From Streptomyces spirodelae (lineage in GTDB: Bacteria; Actinomycetota; Actinomycetes; Streptomycetales; Streptomycetaceae), in contig NZ_JAFFZN010000033.1 of assembly GCF_017676385.1 (NCBI RefSeq), forward strand, positions 22,363 through 86,362: DNA of 64,000 nt. Direction: 5' to 3'. Below, in pieces: positions 43,965-52,290 of this stretch (positions are counted from its first letter, which is position 1; every line of letters begins with the position of its first letter). The position numbers and the translations under genes are program-made. The notes under the pieces were generated by a model. The model was not told where the DNA came from. It worked only from the letters and a program-made list of their open reading frames with translations, and did no database searches.

Positions 43965-44010
43965 GGGGCGCGGGGAACTGCTCCCCTGGGGGCACCTCCT
44001 GATCAGGGGC
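43965..44010 (+). repeat. short dispersed repeat fragment
   Basis: ggggcgcggggaactgctcccc followed by gggggcacctcctgat: the left part of the repeat seen near 46616. Sits between convergent stop codons at 43964 and 44029. Confidence 0.5.
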
Positions 44011-44028
44011 GGCGCACCCAGCGGAGTG

Positions 44029-44607
44029 TCACCCGTACATGCGGCGCATCGCGAAGTCGACCATCTCCTCGACCGCCTTGGCGTCGAAGACGACCCGGTG
44101 CTCGCCCTCCATGTCGAGCACGAAGCCGTATCCGGACGGCAGCAGGTCGAGGACCTCGGCGCCGGTGATGACGAAGTACTTCGACTCCTTGCCCGCATAG
44201 GCGCGCAGCTCCTTGAGGGTGCTGAACATCGGGATGACGGGCTGCTGGGTGTTGTGCAGCGCGAGGAAGCCCGGGGTGTCGCCGCGCGGGCAGTACACCT
44301 TGGAGGTGGAGAAGATGCCCTGGAAGTCCTCGGCGCTCATCGAGCCCGTGGTGAAGGCGCGGATCGACTCCTGGAGCGAGGGCGGCGACGGCTCGGGGTA
44401 GAGCGGCTGCTGCTGCGGCCCGGGCTGGCCGTACGGCGGCGCCCCCTGCTGGGCTCCGTACGGCGGCGGGGGCGGTGCCTGGTGACCTTGCTGACCGGGG
44501 TGCGAAGCATGTCCGGCGTGCTGATAGCCGTGCGCGCCGTGGCCCTGCCCTGGCTGCGGTCCATGGCCCTGCCCTGGCGGAGCACCGGTCTGGTCGTAAC
44601 CGTACAT
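44029..44607 (-). CDS. SseB-family protein with Pro/Gln/Gly-rich N-terminus
   Basis: 192 residues. Residues 1-75 are low complexity (G-Q-G-H-G-P-Q-P-G-Q-G-H-G-A-H, P-P-P-P-P-Y-G). The C-terminal ~110 residues match the SseB fold (I-F-S-T-S-K-V-Y-C-P, P-V-I-P-M-F-S-T-L-K-E-L). In enterics SseB concerns sulfur or serine metabolism and secretion; in Streptomyces the role is unknown. No ribosome site is evident; the ATG may be near the 5' end of the message. Divergent from the acyl-CoA dehydrogenase gene. Confidence 0.75.
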   Translation of the reverse strand: MYGYDQTGAPPGQGHGPQPGQGHGAHGYQHAGHASHPGQQGHQAPPPPPYGAQQGAPPYGQPGPQQQPLYPEPSPPSLQESIRAFTTGSMSAEDFQGIFSTSKVYCPRGDTPGFLALHNTQQPVIPMFSTLKELRAYAGKESKYFVITGAEVLDLLPSGYGFVLDMEGEHRVVFDAKAVEEMVDFAMRRMYG

Positions 44608-44657
44608 AGCAAAGAGAGTAACGAGTCACAGAAGGGCGGTGAGGGGTTGCTTCTTAT

Positions 44658-44669
44658 TACCGGCGGGTA
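44658..44669. promoter_or_regulatory. TACC/GGTA dyad upstream of acyl-CoA dehydrogenase
   Basis: TACC-ggcg-GGTA, 55 bp before the start codon in a short A/T-richer patch with a TTGCTT element nearby. Candidate operator for a fatty-acid-responsive regulator; the regulator is not identified. Confidence 0.4.
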
Positions 44670-44724
44670 GCATCATCTATGGAACTACCGACAAGTACGA
44701 GCGAGCCACTACGGAGCCGTCGCC

Positions 44725-46551
44725 ATGGGGCATTACAAGTCGAATCTCCGCGACATCGAGTTCAACCTTTTCGAGGTGCTCGGGCGCGACACGGTGTACG
44801 GCACCGGACCGTTCGCGGAGATGGACGTCGAGACCGCCAAGAACGTGCTGTCCGAGATCGCGCGGCTGGCCGAGAACGAGCTGGCCGCCTCCTTCGAGGA
44901 CGGTGACCGCAACCCGCCGGTCTTCGACCCGGAGAGCAACACCGCACCGGTGCCGGACTCCTTCAAGAAGAGCTACCAGGCGTACATGGACGCCGAGTGG
45001 TGGCGGCTGGGCATCCCGGAGGAGATCGGCGGCACGACGGCGCCGCGCTCGCTGCTGTGGGGCTTCGCCGAGACGATCCTGGGCTCCAACCCGGCCGTGT
45101 GGATGTACGCCTCAGGGCCGGCCTTCGCGGGCGTCCTGCACGAGGAGGGCACCGAGGAGCAGCGCAAGATCGCGCAGCTGATGGCCGAGAAGCAGTGGGG
45201 CTCCACCATGGTGCTCACCGAGCCGGACGCCGGCTCGGACGTGGGTGCCGGGCGTACCAAGGCCACCCAGCAGGACGACGGCAGCTGGCACATCGAGGGC
45301 GTGAAGCGCTTCATCACCTCGGGTGAGCACGACATGTCCGAGAACATCGTGCACTTCGTCCTCGCCCGCCCCGAGGGCCACGGCCCGGGCACCAAGGGCC
45401 TGTCGCTGTTCATCGTGCCCAAGTACGACTTCGACTGGGAGACCGGCGAGCTGGGCGAGCGCAACGGCGTCTACGCCACCAACGTCGAGCACAAGATGGG
45501 CCTGAAGGTCTCCAACACCTGCGAGATGACCTTCGGCGCCAACCAGCCCGCCAAGGGCTGGCTGCTGGGCGAGAAGCACGACGGCATCCGGCAGATGTTC
45601 AAGATCATCGAGTTCGCCCGGATGATGGTCGGCACCAAGGCCATCGCCACCCTGTCCACCGGCTACCTCAACGCGCTGGAGTACGCCAAGGAGCGGGTGC
45701 AGGGCGCCGACCTGGCGCAGTTCACCGACAAGACCGCGCCGCGCGTCACCATCACCCACCACCCGGACGTACGCCGCGCCCTGCTGACGCAGAAGGCGTA
45801 CGCGGAGGGCATGCGCTCCCTCGTTCTGTACACCGCCGCGGTGCAGGACGAGATCCTGCTCAAGGAGCACAACGGCGAGGACGCCGACGCCGCGCGCCGC
45901 CTCAACGACCTGCTGCTGCCGATCGTGAAGGGCTACGGCTCGGAGAAGTCGTACGAGCAGCTCGCGCAGTCCCTGCAGACCCTGGGCGGCTCCGGCTATC
46001 TGCAGGAGTACCCGATCGAGCAGTACATCCGGGACGCCAAGATCGACACCCTCTACGAGGGCACCACCGCGATCCAGGGCCAGGACTTCTTCTTCCGTAA
46101 GGTCGTCCGCGACCAGGGCCAGGCCCTCACCGCGCTCTCCGAGGAGATCAAGAAGTTCCTCGCCGACGCGCAGGGCGGCGAGGAGCTGGCCGACTCCCGG
46201 GACCAGCTCGCCAAGGCCGCCGGCGAGCTGGAGGCCATCGTCGGCACCATGCTCACCGACCTGGCCGCCACCGAGAAGGACGTCAAGTCCATCTACAAGG
46301 TGGGCCTGAACACCACCCGCTTCCTGATGGCCGCCGGTGACGTCGTCATCGGCTACCTGCTGCTGCGCGGTGCGGCCGTGGCCGCTGAGAAGCTGGCGGG
46401 GGCCTCCGCGAAGGATGTGCCCTTCTACCAGGGCAAGATCGCTGCGGCGAAGTTCTTCGCGGCGAACGTGCTGCCGCAGGTCGCCGTCCAGCGTGAGCTG
46501 GCCGACGCGGTGGATCTGTCGGTCATGGAGCTGGACGAGAACGCGTTCTGA
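44725..46551 (+). CDS. acyl-CoA dehydrogenase, long FadE5-like form
   Basis: 608 residues, longer than classical ~390-residue enzymes, as in the FadE5-like class with an added N-terminal helix bundle and a C-terminal extension. FAD-binding signatures are present: T-E-P-D-A-G-S-D-V-G-A near residue 165, K-R-F-I-T-S-G near 193, and Q-T-L-G-G-S-G-Y-L near 420 followed by R-D-A-K-I-D-T-L-Y-E-G-T-T, the typical acid-base region. Oxidises acyl-CoA to 2-enoyl-CoA in beta-oxidation. ACGGAGCCGTCGCC precedes the ATG. Chain length preference is unknown. Confidence 0.92.
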   Translation: MGHYKSNLRDIEFNLFEVLGRDTVYGTGPFAEMDVETAKNVLSEIARLAENELAASFEDGDRNPPVFDPESNTAPVPDSFKKSYQAYMDAEWWRLGIPEEIGGTTAPRSLLWGFAETILGSNPAVWMYASGPAFAGVLHEEGTEEQRKIAQLMAEKQWGSTMVLTEPDAGSDVGAGRTKATQQDDGSWHIEGVKRFITSGEHDMSENIVHFVLARPEGHGPGTKGLSLFIVPKYDFDWETGELGERNGVYATNVEHKMGLKVSNTCEMTFGANQPAKGWLLGEKHDGIRQMFKIIEFARMMVGTKAIATLSTGYLNALEYAKERVQGADLAQFTDKTAPRVTITHHPDVRRALLTQKAYAEGMRSLVLYTAAVQDEILLKEHNGEDADAARRLNDLLLPIVKGYGSEKSYEQLAQSLQTLGGSGYLQEYPIEQYIRDAKIDTLYEGTTAIQGQDFFFRKVVRDQGQALTALSEEIKKFLADAQGGEELADSRDQLAKAAGELEAIVGTMLTDLAATEKDVKSIYKVGLNTTRFLMAAGDVVIGYLLLRGAAVAAEKLAGASAKDVPFYQGKIAAAKFFAANVLPQVAVQRELADAVDLSVMELDENAF

Positions 46552-46589
46552 TTCAGCAGGCCACCCCGCCTGGGGCCCGCCAGCACAGC

Positions 46590-46735
46590 ACAGAGCAGTT
46601 CCCCGCGCCCCGCGAGGGGCGCGGGGAACTGCTCCCCCAGCCTCCGGCCGGGAGGTGCCCCCACAGCCACAAACAACCCGCAGACCGCAGGCGGCGGAAG
46701 GGGCAGCCCGTACCGCCGAAACACCGCGGGGTGCC
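46590..46735 (+). repeat. dispersed intergenic repeat with 19-bp hairpin
   Basis: Contains a perfect 19-bp hairpin (arms 46593-46611 and 46616-46634) closed by a GCGA tetraloop, then gccacaaacaacccgcaga and a ggggcag end shared with 31372. The hairpin likely terminates the acyl-CoA dehydrogenase message. Confidence 0.8.
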
Positions 46736-46750
46736 CCGTAAGGTAAGGCC

Positions 46751-48043
46751 ATGAGCATTGGCACGCCGTTCGACCGCAGCCACACCGACGGTCTCATGTC
46801 CTTCCTCGCCGCGAGCCCGTCCCCCTACCACGCGGTGGCGAACGCGGCCGCGCGGCTGGAGAAGGCCGGCTTCCGGCAGGTCCTGGAGACGGAGAGCTGG
46901 GACGCGGCTCCGGGCGGCAAGTACGTCCTGCGCGGCGGCGCGCTCATCGCGTGGTACGTCCCCGAGAACGCCACGCCCGCCACCCCGTTCCGGATCGTCG
47001 GCGCCCACACCGACTCGCCCAATCTGCGCGTCAAGCCCGTACCCGACACCGGCGCGCACGGCTGGCGGCAGGTGGCCGTGGAGATCTACGGCGGTGCCCT
47101 CCTCAACACCTGGCTCGACCGCGACCTCGGTCTCAGCGGCAGGCTGACGCTCCGCGACCGCTCCACCCACCTGGTGAACGTGGACCGCGCCGTGCTGCGC
47201 GTACCGCAGCTCGCCATCCACCTCGACCGGCAGGTCAACGAGGGCCTCAAGCTGAACAGGCAGCGCCATATGACCCCGGTCTGGGGGCTCGGCGAGTCGC
47301 GCGAGGGCGATCTGCTGCGCTTCCTCGCCGAGGAGAGCGGACTGCCCGCCGAGGAGATCACCGGCTGGGATCTGATGGCGCACAGCGTCGAAGCCCCCTC
47401 CTACCTCGGCCGTGACCGTGAACTCGTCGCCGGGCCGCGGATGGACAACCTGCTCTCGGTGCACGCGGGCGTCGCCGCGCTGACCGCCGTGGCACTGGAC
47501 CAGGCCGAGCCCGGCACCATCCCGGTGCTGGCCGCCTTCGACCACGAGGAGAACGGCAGCCAGTCCGACACCGGCGCCGAGGGTCCGCTGCTGGGCTCGG
47601 TGCTGGAACGTTCGGTCTTCGCGCGGGGCGGCTCCTACGAGGACCGGGCGCGGGCCTGGGCGGGCACCGTCTGCCTCTCCTCCGACACCGGCCACGCCGT
47701 GCACCCCAACTACCCCGAGCGGCACGAGCCGGGCCACCACCCGCTGCCCAACGGCGGCCCGATCCTCAAGGTCAACGTCAACCAGCGCTACTCCACCGAC
47801 GGCAGCGGCCGCGTGCTGTTCGCCGCGGCGTGTGAGAGGGCCGGTGTGCCCTGGCAGAGCTTCGTCTCCAACAACGACGTGCCCTGCGGCACCACCATCG
47901 GCCCCATCACCGCCGCGCGGCACGGGATCACCACCGTCGACATCGGTGTGGCGATCCTGTCCATGCACTCCGCGCGGGAGCTGTGCGGCGCCGACGACCC
48001 CTGGCTGCTGGCCAACTGCCTCACCGCGTTCCTGGACGGGTGA
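46751..48043 (+). CDS. apeB: M18-family aminopeptidase
   Basis: 430 residues. Zinc-binding and catalytic motifs are intact: G-A-H-T-D-S-P near residue 75, F-D-H-E-E-N-G-S near 260, S-S-D-T-G-H-A-V-H-P-N-Y-P-E near 315 and M-H-S-A-R-E-L near 400. Cleaves N-terminal acidic or other residues from peptides in the cytoplasm. AAGGTAAGG precedes the ATG. Single gene. Confidence 0.94.
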   Translation: MSIGTPFDRSHTDGLMSFLAASPSPYHAVANAAARLEKAGFRQVLETESWDAAPGGKYVLRGGALIAWYVPENATPATPFRIVGAHTDSPNLRVKPVPDTGAHGWRQVAVEIYGGALLNTWLDRDLGLSGRLTLRDRSTHLVNVDRAVLRVPQLAIHLDRQVNEGLKLNRQRHMTPVWGLGESREGDLLRFLAEESGLPAEEITGWDLMAHSVEAPSYLGRDRELVAGPRMDNLLSVHAGVAALTAVALDQAEPGTIPVLAAFDHEENGSQSDTGAEGPLLGSVLERSVFARGGSYEDRARAWAGTVCLSSDTGHAVHPNYPERHEPGHHPLPNGGPILKVNVNQRYSTDGSGRVLFAAACERAGVPWQSFVSNNDVPCGTTIGPITAARHGITTVDIGVAILSMHSARELCGADDPWLLANCLTAFLDG

Positions 48044-48177
48044 GGGACTGGCGACTTCCGCGCCGGTTGCCGATTACGCCCTGATTGCCGCCCTTTGAGG
48101 GGGGTACCCGCGCTCGGTAAGCGAACGGCTCGCCCCACAGAGCCGGTTCGGCTCAACCGAGCTTGGAGGCATCACTC

Positions 48178-48405
48178 ATGGGCATCATCATCTGCATCGG
48201 CATGATGGCCGTGGGGGCGATTCTGACGCTGGCCGTCAACCTCGACGTCAGCGGGATCAACATCGATCTGATGGGCGTCATCCTGCTGATCGTCGGCACG
48301 ATCGGGCTGTGCACCTACATCAGCATCCTCAAGCGCCGCCGCGTCGAACCCCCGTCCCCGGGCGCACCGGTGGTCGAGGAGTACAACAGGCACCACATCG
48401 AGTGA
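48178..48405 (+). CDS. small DUF6458-type membrane protein
   Basis: 75 residues from ATG 48178 with GGAGG 8 bp upstream. Two hydrophobic helices (residues 2-22 and 28-50: I-D-L-M-G-V-I-L-L-I-V-G-T-I-G) then a K-R-R-R motif and a polar tail. Topology and length match the DUF6458 family common in actinomycetes. Role unknown. A TTG 15 bp upstream is not needed. Confidence 0.8.
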   Translation: MGIIICIGMMAVGAILTLAVNLDVSGINIDLMGVILLIVGTIGLCTYISILKRRRVEPPSPGAPVVEEYNRHHIE

Positions 48406-48443
48406 GCCGGCGCTTCCGCCGCTCCCCGGGCCCGGCCCGGGCC

Positions 48444-50306
48444 TCAGCCCTCGGCGCCCTCGGCCCCCTCGGCCGGCCCAGCCAGCACCAGCGGCAGCCG
48501 GTCGGTGCCGTCCGGGCTCAGCCGGACCGGAACTCCCCAGTCCTGCTGGTGCATATGACAGGCCGGGTACTCCCCCTCCTCGTCACAGGAGGCGGCCATC
48601 GCCGAGACGTGCAGCACGCCCTCGGTGCCTGCCGCACCGCTCAGCATCAGTTCGCGGTGCAGGTCGGTACCGGTCCCCTCGCCCGCCGCGAGCAGGCCCG
48701 GCGGGGTCGAGCTGACCACCAGCCGGGTGGCGGGGCCGTAGCGCTCATCGAGCTTCTGCCCGGGCGGCGGCCGGAAGACGACATCGAGCCGGAGCATGCC
48801 CGCCGCGACCTCGGTGGCCGCACGTTGCGTACGGTGCGCGACGGCCTCCACCCGTACGGCGTCCTCGGGCAGCCGGAGCCTGGTCAGCCGGTGCCGCGCC
48901 GACTCGACGACGACGATCTCGGGAGTGCCCTCGGAGTCGCCGGGGACCAGCACGGCGTCCGACGGCTCGCGCAGATCCGTGGCCAGCGTGCTGACCTCGC
49001 CCACCTCACCGGTGGCCGGGTCGTAGCGGCGCAGCGCGTGGTTGTAGGTGTCGCAGACCGCGACCGACCCGTCGGGCAGCGCGGTGACGCCCAGCGGATG
49101 CTGGAAGAGGGCCTGCGCTGCCGGGCCGTCCCGGTGACCGAAGTCGAACAGGCCGGTGCCGACCGCCGTACGCACGGCGAACCCGTCCCCCGCACGCTCC
49201 ACCCAGCGCAGGGCGCTGGTCTCCGAGTCGGCCACCCACAGCCTGCCGCCGTCGGCGGCGACGGCGAGCCCGGACGGCTGCGCGAACCACGCCTCGGCGG
49301 CCGGGCCGTCCACCAGCCCCTCGTTCGTCGTCCCCGCCGCTGCTGCGACGGTCCCCGTCTCCGGGTCGTATGTCCACAACTGGTGCACCCCGGCCATCGC
49401 GATCCACACGCGTCCCGCGAACCACGCCACGTCCCAGGGTGAGGAGAGCGCCACCTGGCGCGCCGGGCCTTCCGTGGGCGCCCCCTGCCACCACTGTGCA
49501 CCGGTTCCCGCGACGGTCCGCACCTCGCCGGTGGCCGGATCGAGGCGGCGCAGCGCGTGGTTGACGGTGTCGGCGACCAGCACATCGCCGTCCGGCAGCA
49601 GCGCCAGGCCCTGCGGCTCGTTGAACCGCGCCACGTCCGCCGCGCCGTCGGCCAGCCCGCGCTCGCCGTCGCCGATCCGCCGCAGCACGGTCTCGCCGTC
49701 GGCGGCCAGCTCCACGAGCTGGTGCCGCGTGGTGTCCGAGACCAGGAAGCCACCGGCAGGCAGCGCCAGCGCCTTCCCCGGGAACCGCAGATCACCGGCG
49801 ACAGGCTCCGGCGGGGTGAACGGCGCCTCGCCCCGCCGCAGCGTCCCCTTCGCCTCGTGCTCGGCCTCCAACTGGCCGACGAGCTTCTCGATCGCGTGCA
49901 CATGCCCTTCCCCGGCGTGCTGCGCGACCACATACCCCTCCGGGTCGATCACCACCAGCGTCGGCCAGGCCCGCACCGCGTACTGCTTCCAGGTGGTCAG
50001 CTCGGGATCGTCCAGCACCGGGTGCGCCACCCCGTACCGCTCCACCGCGTCCACCACGGCGGCGTGCTCCGCCTCGTGCACGAACTTCGGCGAGTGCACC
50101 CCGATCACCACGACCGTGTCCCGGTGCCGCTCCTCCAGCTCCCGCAACTCGTCGATGACATGCAGACAGTTGATGCAGCAGAAGGTCCAGAAGTCGAGCA
50201 CCACGATCCGGCCCCGGAGAGCGGCGAGGCCGAGCTCTTCGCCACCGGTGTTGATCCAGGACCGTCCGTGCAGCTCAGGGGCGCGGACACGGGCACGAGA
50301 GGTCAT
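48444..50306 (-). CDS. thioredoxin-like domain fused to NHL beta-propeller (NHLRC2-like)
   Basis: 620 residues from ATG 50306. Residues 1-150 are thioredoxin-like, with W-T-F-C-C-I-N-C near residue 42 in place of W-C-G-P-C. Residues 165-470 hold NHL repeats of a six-bladed propeller (A-L-L-P-D-G-D-V-L-V-A-D-T-V-N-H-A-L-R-R and similar, about five copies). A C-terminal ~130-residue domain follows. Homologues of this layout include animal NHLRC2. There is no signal peptide, so it should be cytoplasmic; substrate unknown. Convergent with the DUF6458 gene. Confidence 0.85.
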   Translation of the reverse strand: MTSRARVRAPELHGRSWINTGGEELGLAALRGRIVVLDFWTFCCINCLHVIDELRELEERHRDTVVVIGVHSPKFVHEAEHAAVVDAVERYGVAHPVLDDPELTTWKQYAVRAWPTLVVIDPEGYVVAQHAGEGHVHAIEKLVGQLEAEHEAKGTLRRGEAPFTPPEPVAGDLRFPGKALALPAGGFLVSDTTRHQLVELAADGETVLRRIGDGERGLADGAADVARFNEPQGLALLPDGDVLVADTVNHALRRLDPATGEVRTVAGTGAQWWQGAPTEGPARQVALSSPWDVAWFAGRVWIAMAGVHQLWTYDPETGTVAAAAGTTNEGLVDGPAAEAWFAQPSGLAVAADGGRLWVADSETSALRWVERAGDGFAVRTAVGTGLFDFGHRDGPAAQALFQHPLGVTALPDGSVAVCDTYNHALRRYDPATGEVGEVSTLATDLREPSDAVLVPGDSEGTPEIVVVESARHRLTRLRLPEDAVRVEAVAHRTQRAATEVAAGMLRLDVVFRPPPGQKLDERYGPATRLVVSSTPPGLLAAGEGTGTDLHRELMLSGAAGTEGVLHVSAMAASCDEEGEYPACHMHQQDWGVPVRLSPDGTDRLPLVLAGPAEGAEGAEG

Positions 50307-50346
50307 ACCGACAAGGGTGCCACCCCCGCGGACGGCTCGGCGCACC

Positions 50347-50405
50347 CGGGCCTTGCAGCACCCGGGCCTTACAGCACCCGGTCCTTACAGCACCCGGTCC
50401 TTGAG
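50347..50405 (-). repeat. 16-bp tandem repeat across a stop codon
   Basis: About 3.5 units of cttacagcacccggtc and variants. On the minus strand, GACCGGGTGCTGTAA is both the last five codons of the hydrolase and the repeated unit, so downstream copies lie past the true stop. Confidence 0.85.
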
Positions 50406-51182
50406 CACGGGGAAGGTCTCGCGGACCTTGTCCACCTGGGAGACGTCCAGGTCGGCGGTGACGACGGTCTCCGCGTTGTCCTCGGACTGCGCAAGGATCT
50501 CGCCCCAGGGGTCGATGATCGCGCTGCGCCCGGCCTGCGCGACACCGGCGTGGCTGCCCGCCGTACCGCAGGCCAGCACGAAGCACTGGTTCTCCACGGC
50601 GCGGGTCCGGGCGAACAGCGTCCAGTGCCCGGCGCGCTTGGCGGGCCAGCCGGCCGGGACGACCAGCACGCGGGCGCCCTCGGGCTCCGCGTCCACCAGG
50701 GCGCGGAAGAGTTCGGGGAAGCGCAGGTCGTAGCAGGTGGCCAGGCCGAGGGTGGCCTGCGGGTGCGGCACGGTGACGGGGGTGGTGCCGGCGGCCAGCA
50801 AGGTGGCCTCGCCCCGGTCGAAGCCGAAGCGGTGGATCTTGCGGTAGGTGGCGACCAGTTCGCCACTGGGGGAGAAGACCAGCGAGGTGTTGTAGAGGGC
50901 CCCGGCCTCGTGACCCTTCTCGACGACGGAGCCCGCGTGCAGCCATACGCCCGCGTCCCGTGCGGCGGCCGACATGGCCAGCGCCGTCGGCCCGGTGGCC
51001 GGATCCGCCTCCTCGGCCTCGGTGGCGAAGCGCTCGAACGCGAAGGCACCGACGGTCCACAGCTCGGGCAGCACGACCAGGTCGGCACCTGCTTGGTCAC
51101 GGACGAGGGAAGCGACCCGTTCCCGGCGGGAATCCACCGACTCGTGAGGGTCCACCTGAATCTGCAGAAGAGAAGCGCGCAC
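50385..51182 (-). CDS. carbon-nitrogen hydrolase (nitrilase superfamily)
   Basis: 265 residues from GTG 51182, behind GGACGGTGG; ATG 51197 would add five. The Glu-Lys-Cys triad is visible: V-V-L-P-E-L-W near residue 40, Y-R-K-I-H-R-F near 115 and A-T-C-Y-D-L-R-F-P-E near 150. Hydrolyses amide or nitrile C-N bonds in the cytoplasm; omega-amidase (Nit2-like) activity is plausible but unproven. Divergent from the mycothiol-dependent protein at 51338. Confidence 0.87.
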   Translation of the reverse strand: MRASLLQIQVDPHESVDSRRERVASLVRDQAGADLVVLPELWTVGAFAFERFATEAEEADPATGPTALAMSAAARDAGVWLHAGSVVEKGHEAGALYNTSLVFSPSGELVATYRKIHRFGFDRGEATLLAAGTTPVTVPHPQATLGLATCYDLRFPELFRALVDAEPEGARVLVVPAGWPAKRAGHWTLFARTRAVENQCFVLACGTAGSHAGVAQAGRSAIIDPWGEILAQSEDNAETVVTADLDVSQVDKVRETFPVLKDRVL

Positions 51183-51337
51183 CGTACCACCGTCCATGCG
51201 ATCGAGGGGGTCGATTGGGCCTAGCATCGTCCCAAAAGCACTGCCGGGGTGCCCGGGCGCAGCGTAACTTGAGAGCACCCAGCATCAGCACCCTGCCCTG
51301 TCCAGCCCGCGAACGAACCGCAACGCCGAGGGGTCCC

Positions 51338-52171
51338 GTGACCGACCACCCAAGCCTTCAGCCCTACGTTGACGCCTGGACGCAGTCCATGGAAGCGATA
51401 TCCGAGCTGGTCACTCCGCTTGTGGAAGGGGAGTGGAACGGGCGGACCGAGTGCCCGGGGTGGTCGGTCCGCGATGTGGTCTCCCACATCATCGGCATGG
51501 AGTGTGAGCTGCTGGGGGACCCCAGGCCCATCCACTCCCTCCCGCGCGACATCTACCACGTCCGGGACGAGGTCAGCCGCCATATGGAAGTGCAGGTGGA
51601 TGTGCGGCGCCACCACACCGGGCCGGAGATGACCAGCGAGTTCGAGTACACGCTCATCCGCCGCTCGCGGCAGCTGCGGAACGAGAAGCGGGGCCCCGAG
51701 GACGAGGTCAACAGCGTCCTGCCGTTCGGCCCCCGCAAGCTGCCGCTGGAGCGGCAGCTGATGCTGCGCGCCTTCGATGTCTGGGTGCACGAGCAGGATC
51801 TGCGCCGCGCCCTGGACAAGCCGGGGAACCTGGATTCCCCGGGCGCGTTCGTGGCACGCGATGTGTTCCTCGCCGGCCTGCCGAAGGTCGTCGCCAAGGA
51901 CGCGGGGGCGCCGCCCAACTGCGCGGTGGTCTTCGATGTGAGCGGCCCGGTCGAGTTCATGCGGACGGTACGGGTGGACCAGGCGGGCAACGGCACCGTG
52001 GACGGCAGCGTCTCACTGGGCCCCGCCGCCACCCTCGCGATGGACTGGGAGACCTACTCCCGGCTCGCCGCGGGCCGCGTACGGCCGGAGGCCGTCGCGG
52101 AGCACGTGAAGATCGACGGAGACGCCGATCTGGCCGCCGCCATCTTGAGGCACTTCTCGACGACGCCCTGA
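51338..52171 (+). CDS. maleylpyruvate isomerase family, mycothiol-dependent protein
   Basis: 277 residues from GTG 51338, after GAGGGGTCCC. N-terminal DinB-like domain: W-T-Q-S-M-E-A-I, C-P-G-W-S-V-R-D-V-V-S-H-I-I-G near residue 42, with that His a likely metal ligand, and F-D-V-W-V-H-E-Q-D-L-R near 150 completing the site. A small C-terminal SCP2-like domain follows (about 190-275). Such enzymes use mycothiol for isomerisation or detoxification. No aromatic pathway genes are near, so the substrate is unknown. Confidence 0.85.
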   Translation: MTDHPSLQPYVDAWTQSMEAISELVTPLVEGEWNGRTECPGWSVRDVVSHIIGMECELLGDPRPIHSLPRDIYHVRDEVSRHMEVQVDVRRHHTGPEMTSEFEYTLIRRSRQLRNEKRGPEDEVNSVLPFGPRKLPLERQLMLRAFDVWVHEQDLRRALDKPGNLDSPGAFVARDVFLAGLPKVVAKDAGAPPNCAVVFDVSGPVEFMRTVRVDQAGNGTVDGSVSLGPAATLAMDWETYSRLAAGRVRPEAVAEHVKIDGDADLAAAILRHFSTTP

Positions 52172-52189
52172 GGGTGACGCTGTGACGGG

Positions 52190-52285
52190 GGCTGCGCCCG
52201 TCAGGGGCGCGGGGAACTGCGCGCGCAACCGAAGCCCACCCGCGGTCCGCAACGGCGGGACAGGGGCAGCCCCCTCCCGGCGTCG
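52190..52285 (+). repeat. dispersed intergenic repeat
   Basis: Has caggggcgcggggaactgcg, as at 31471, then a cacccgcggtccgcaacggcgg section and ggggcagcccc. Lies between convergent stops at 52171 and 52291. Confidence 0.65.
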
Positions 52286-52290
52286 TCGGC

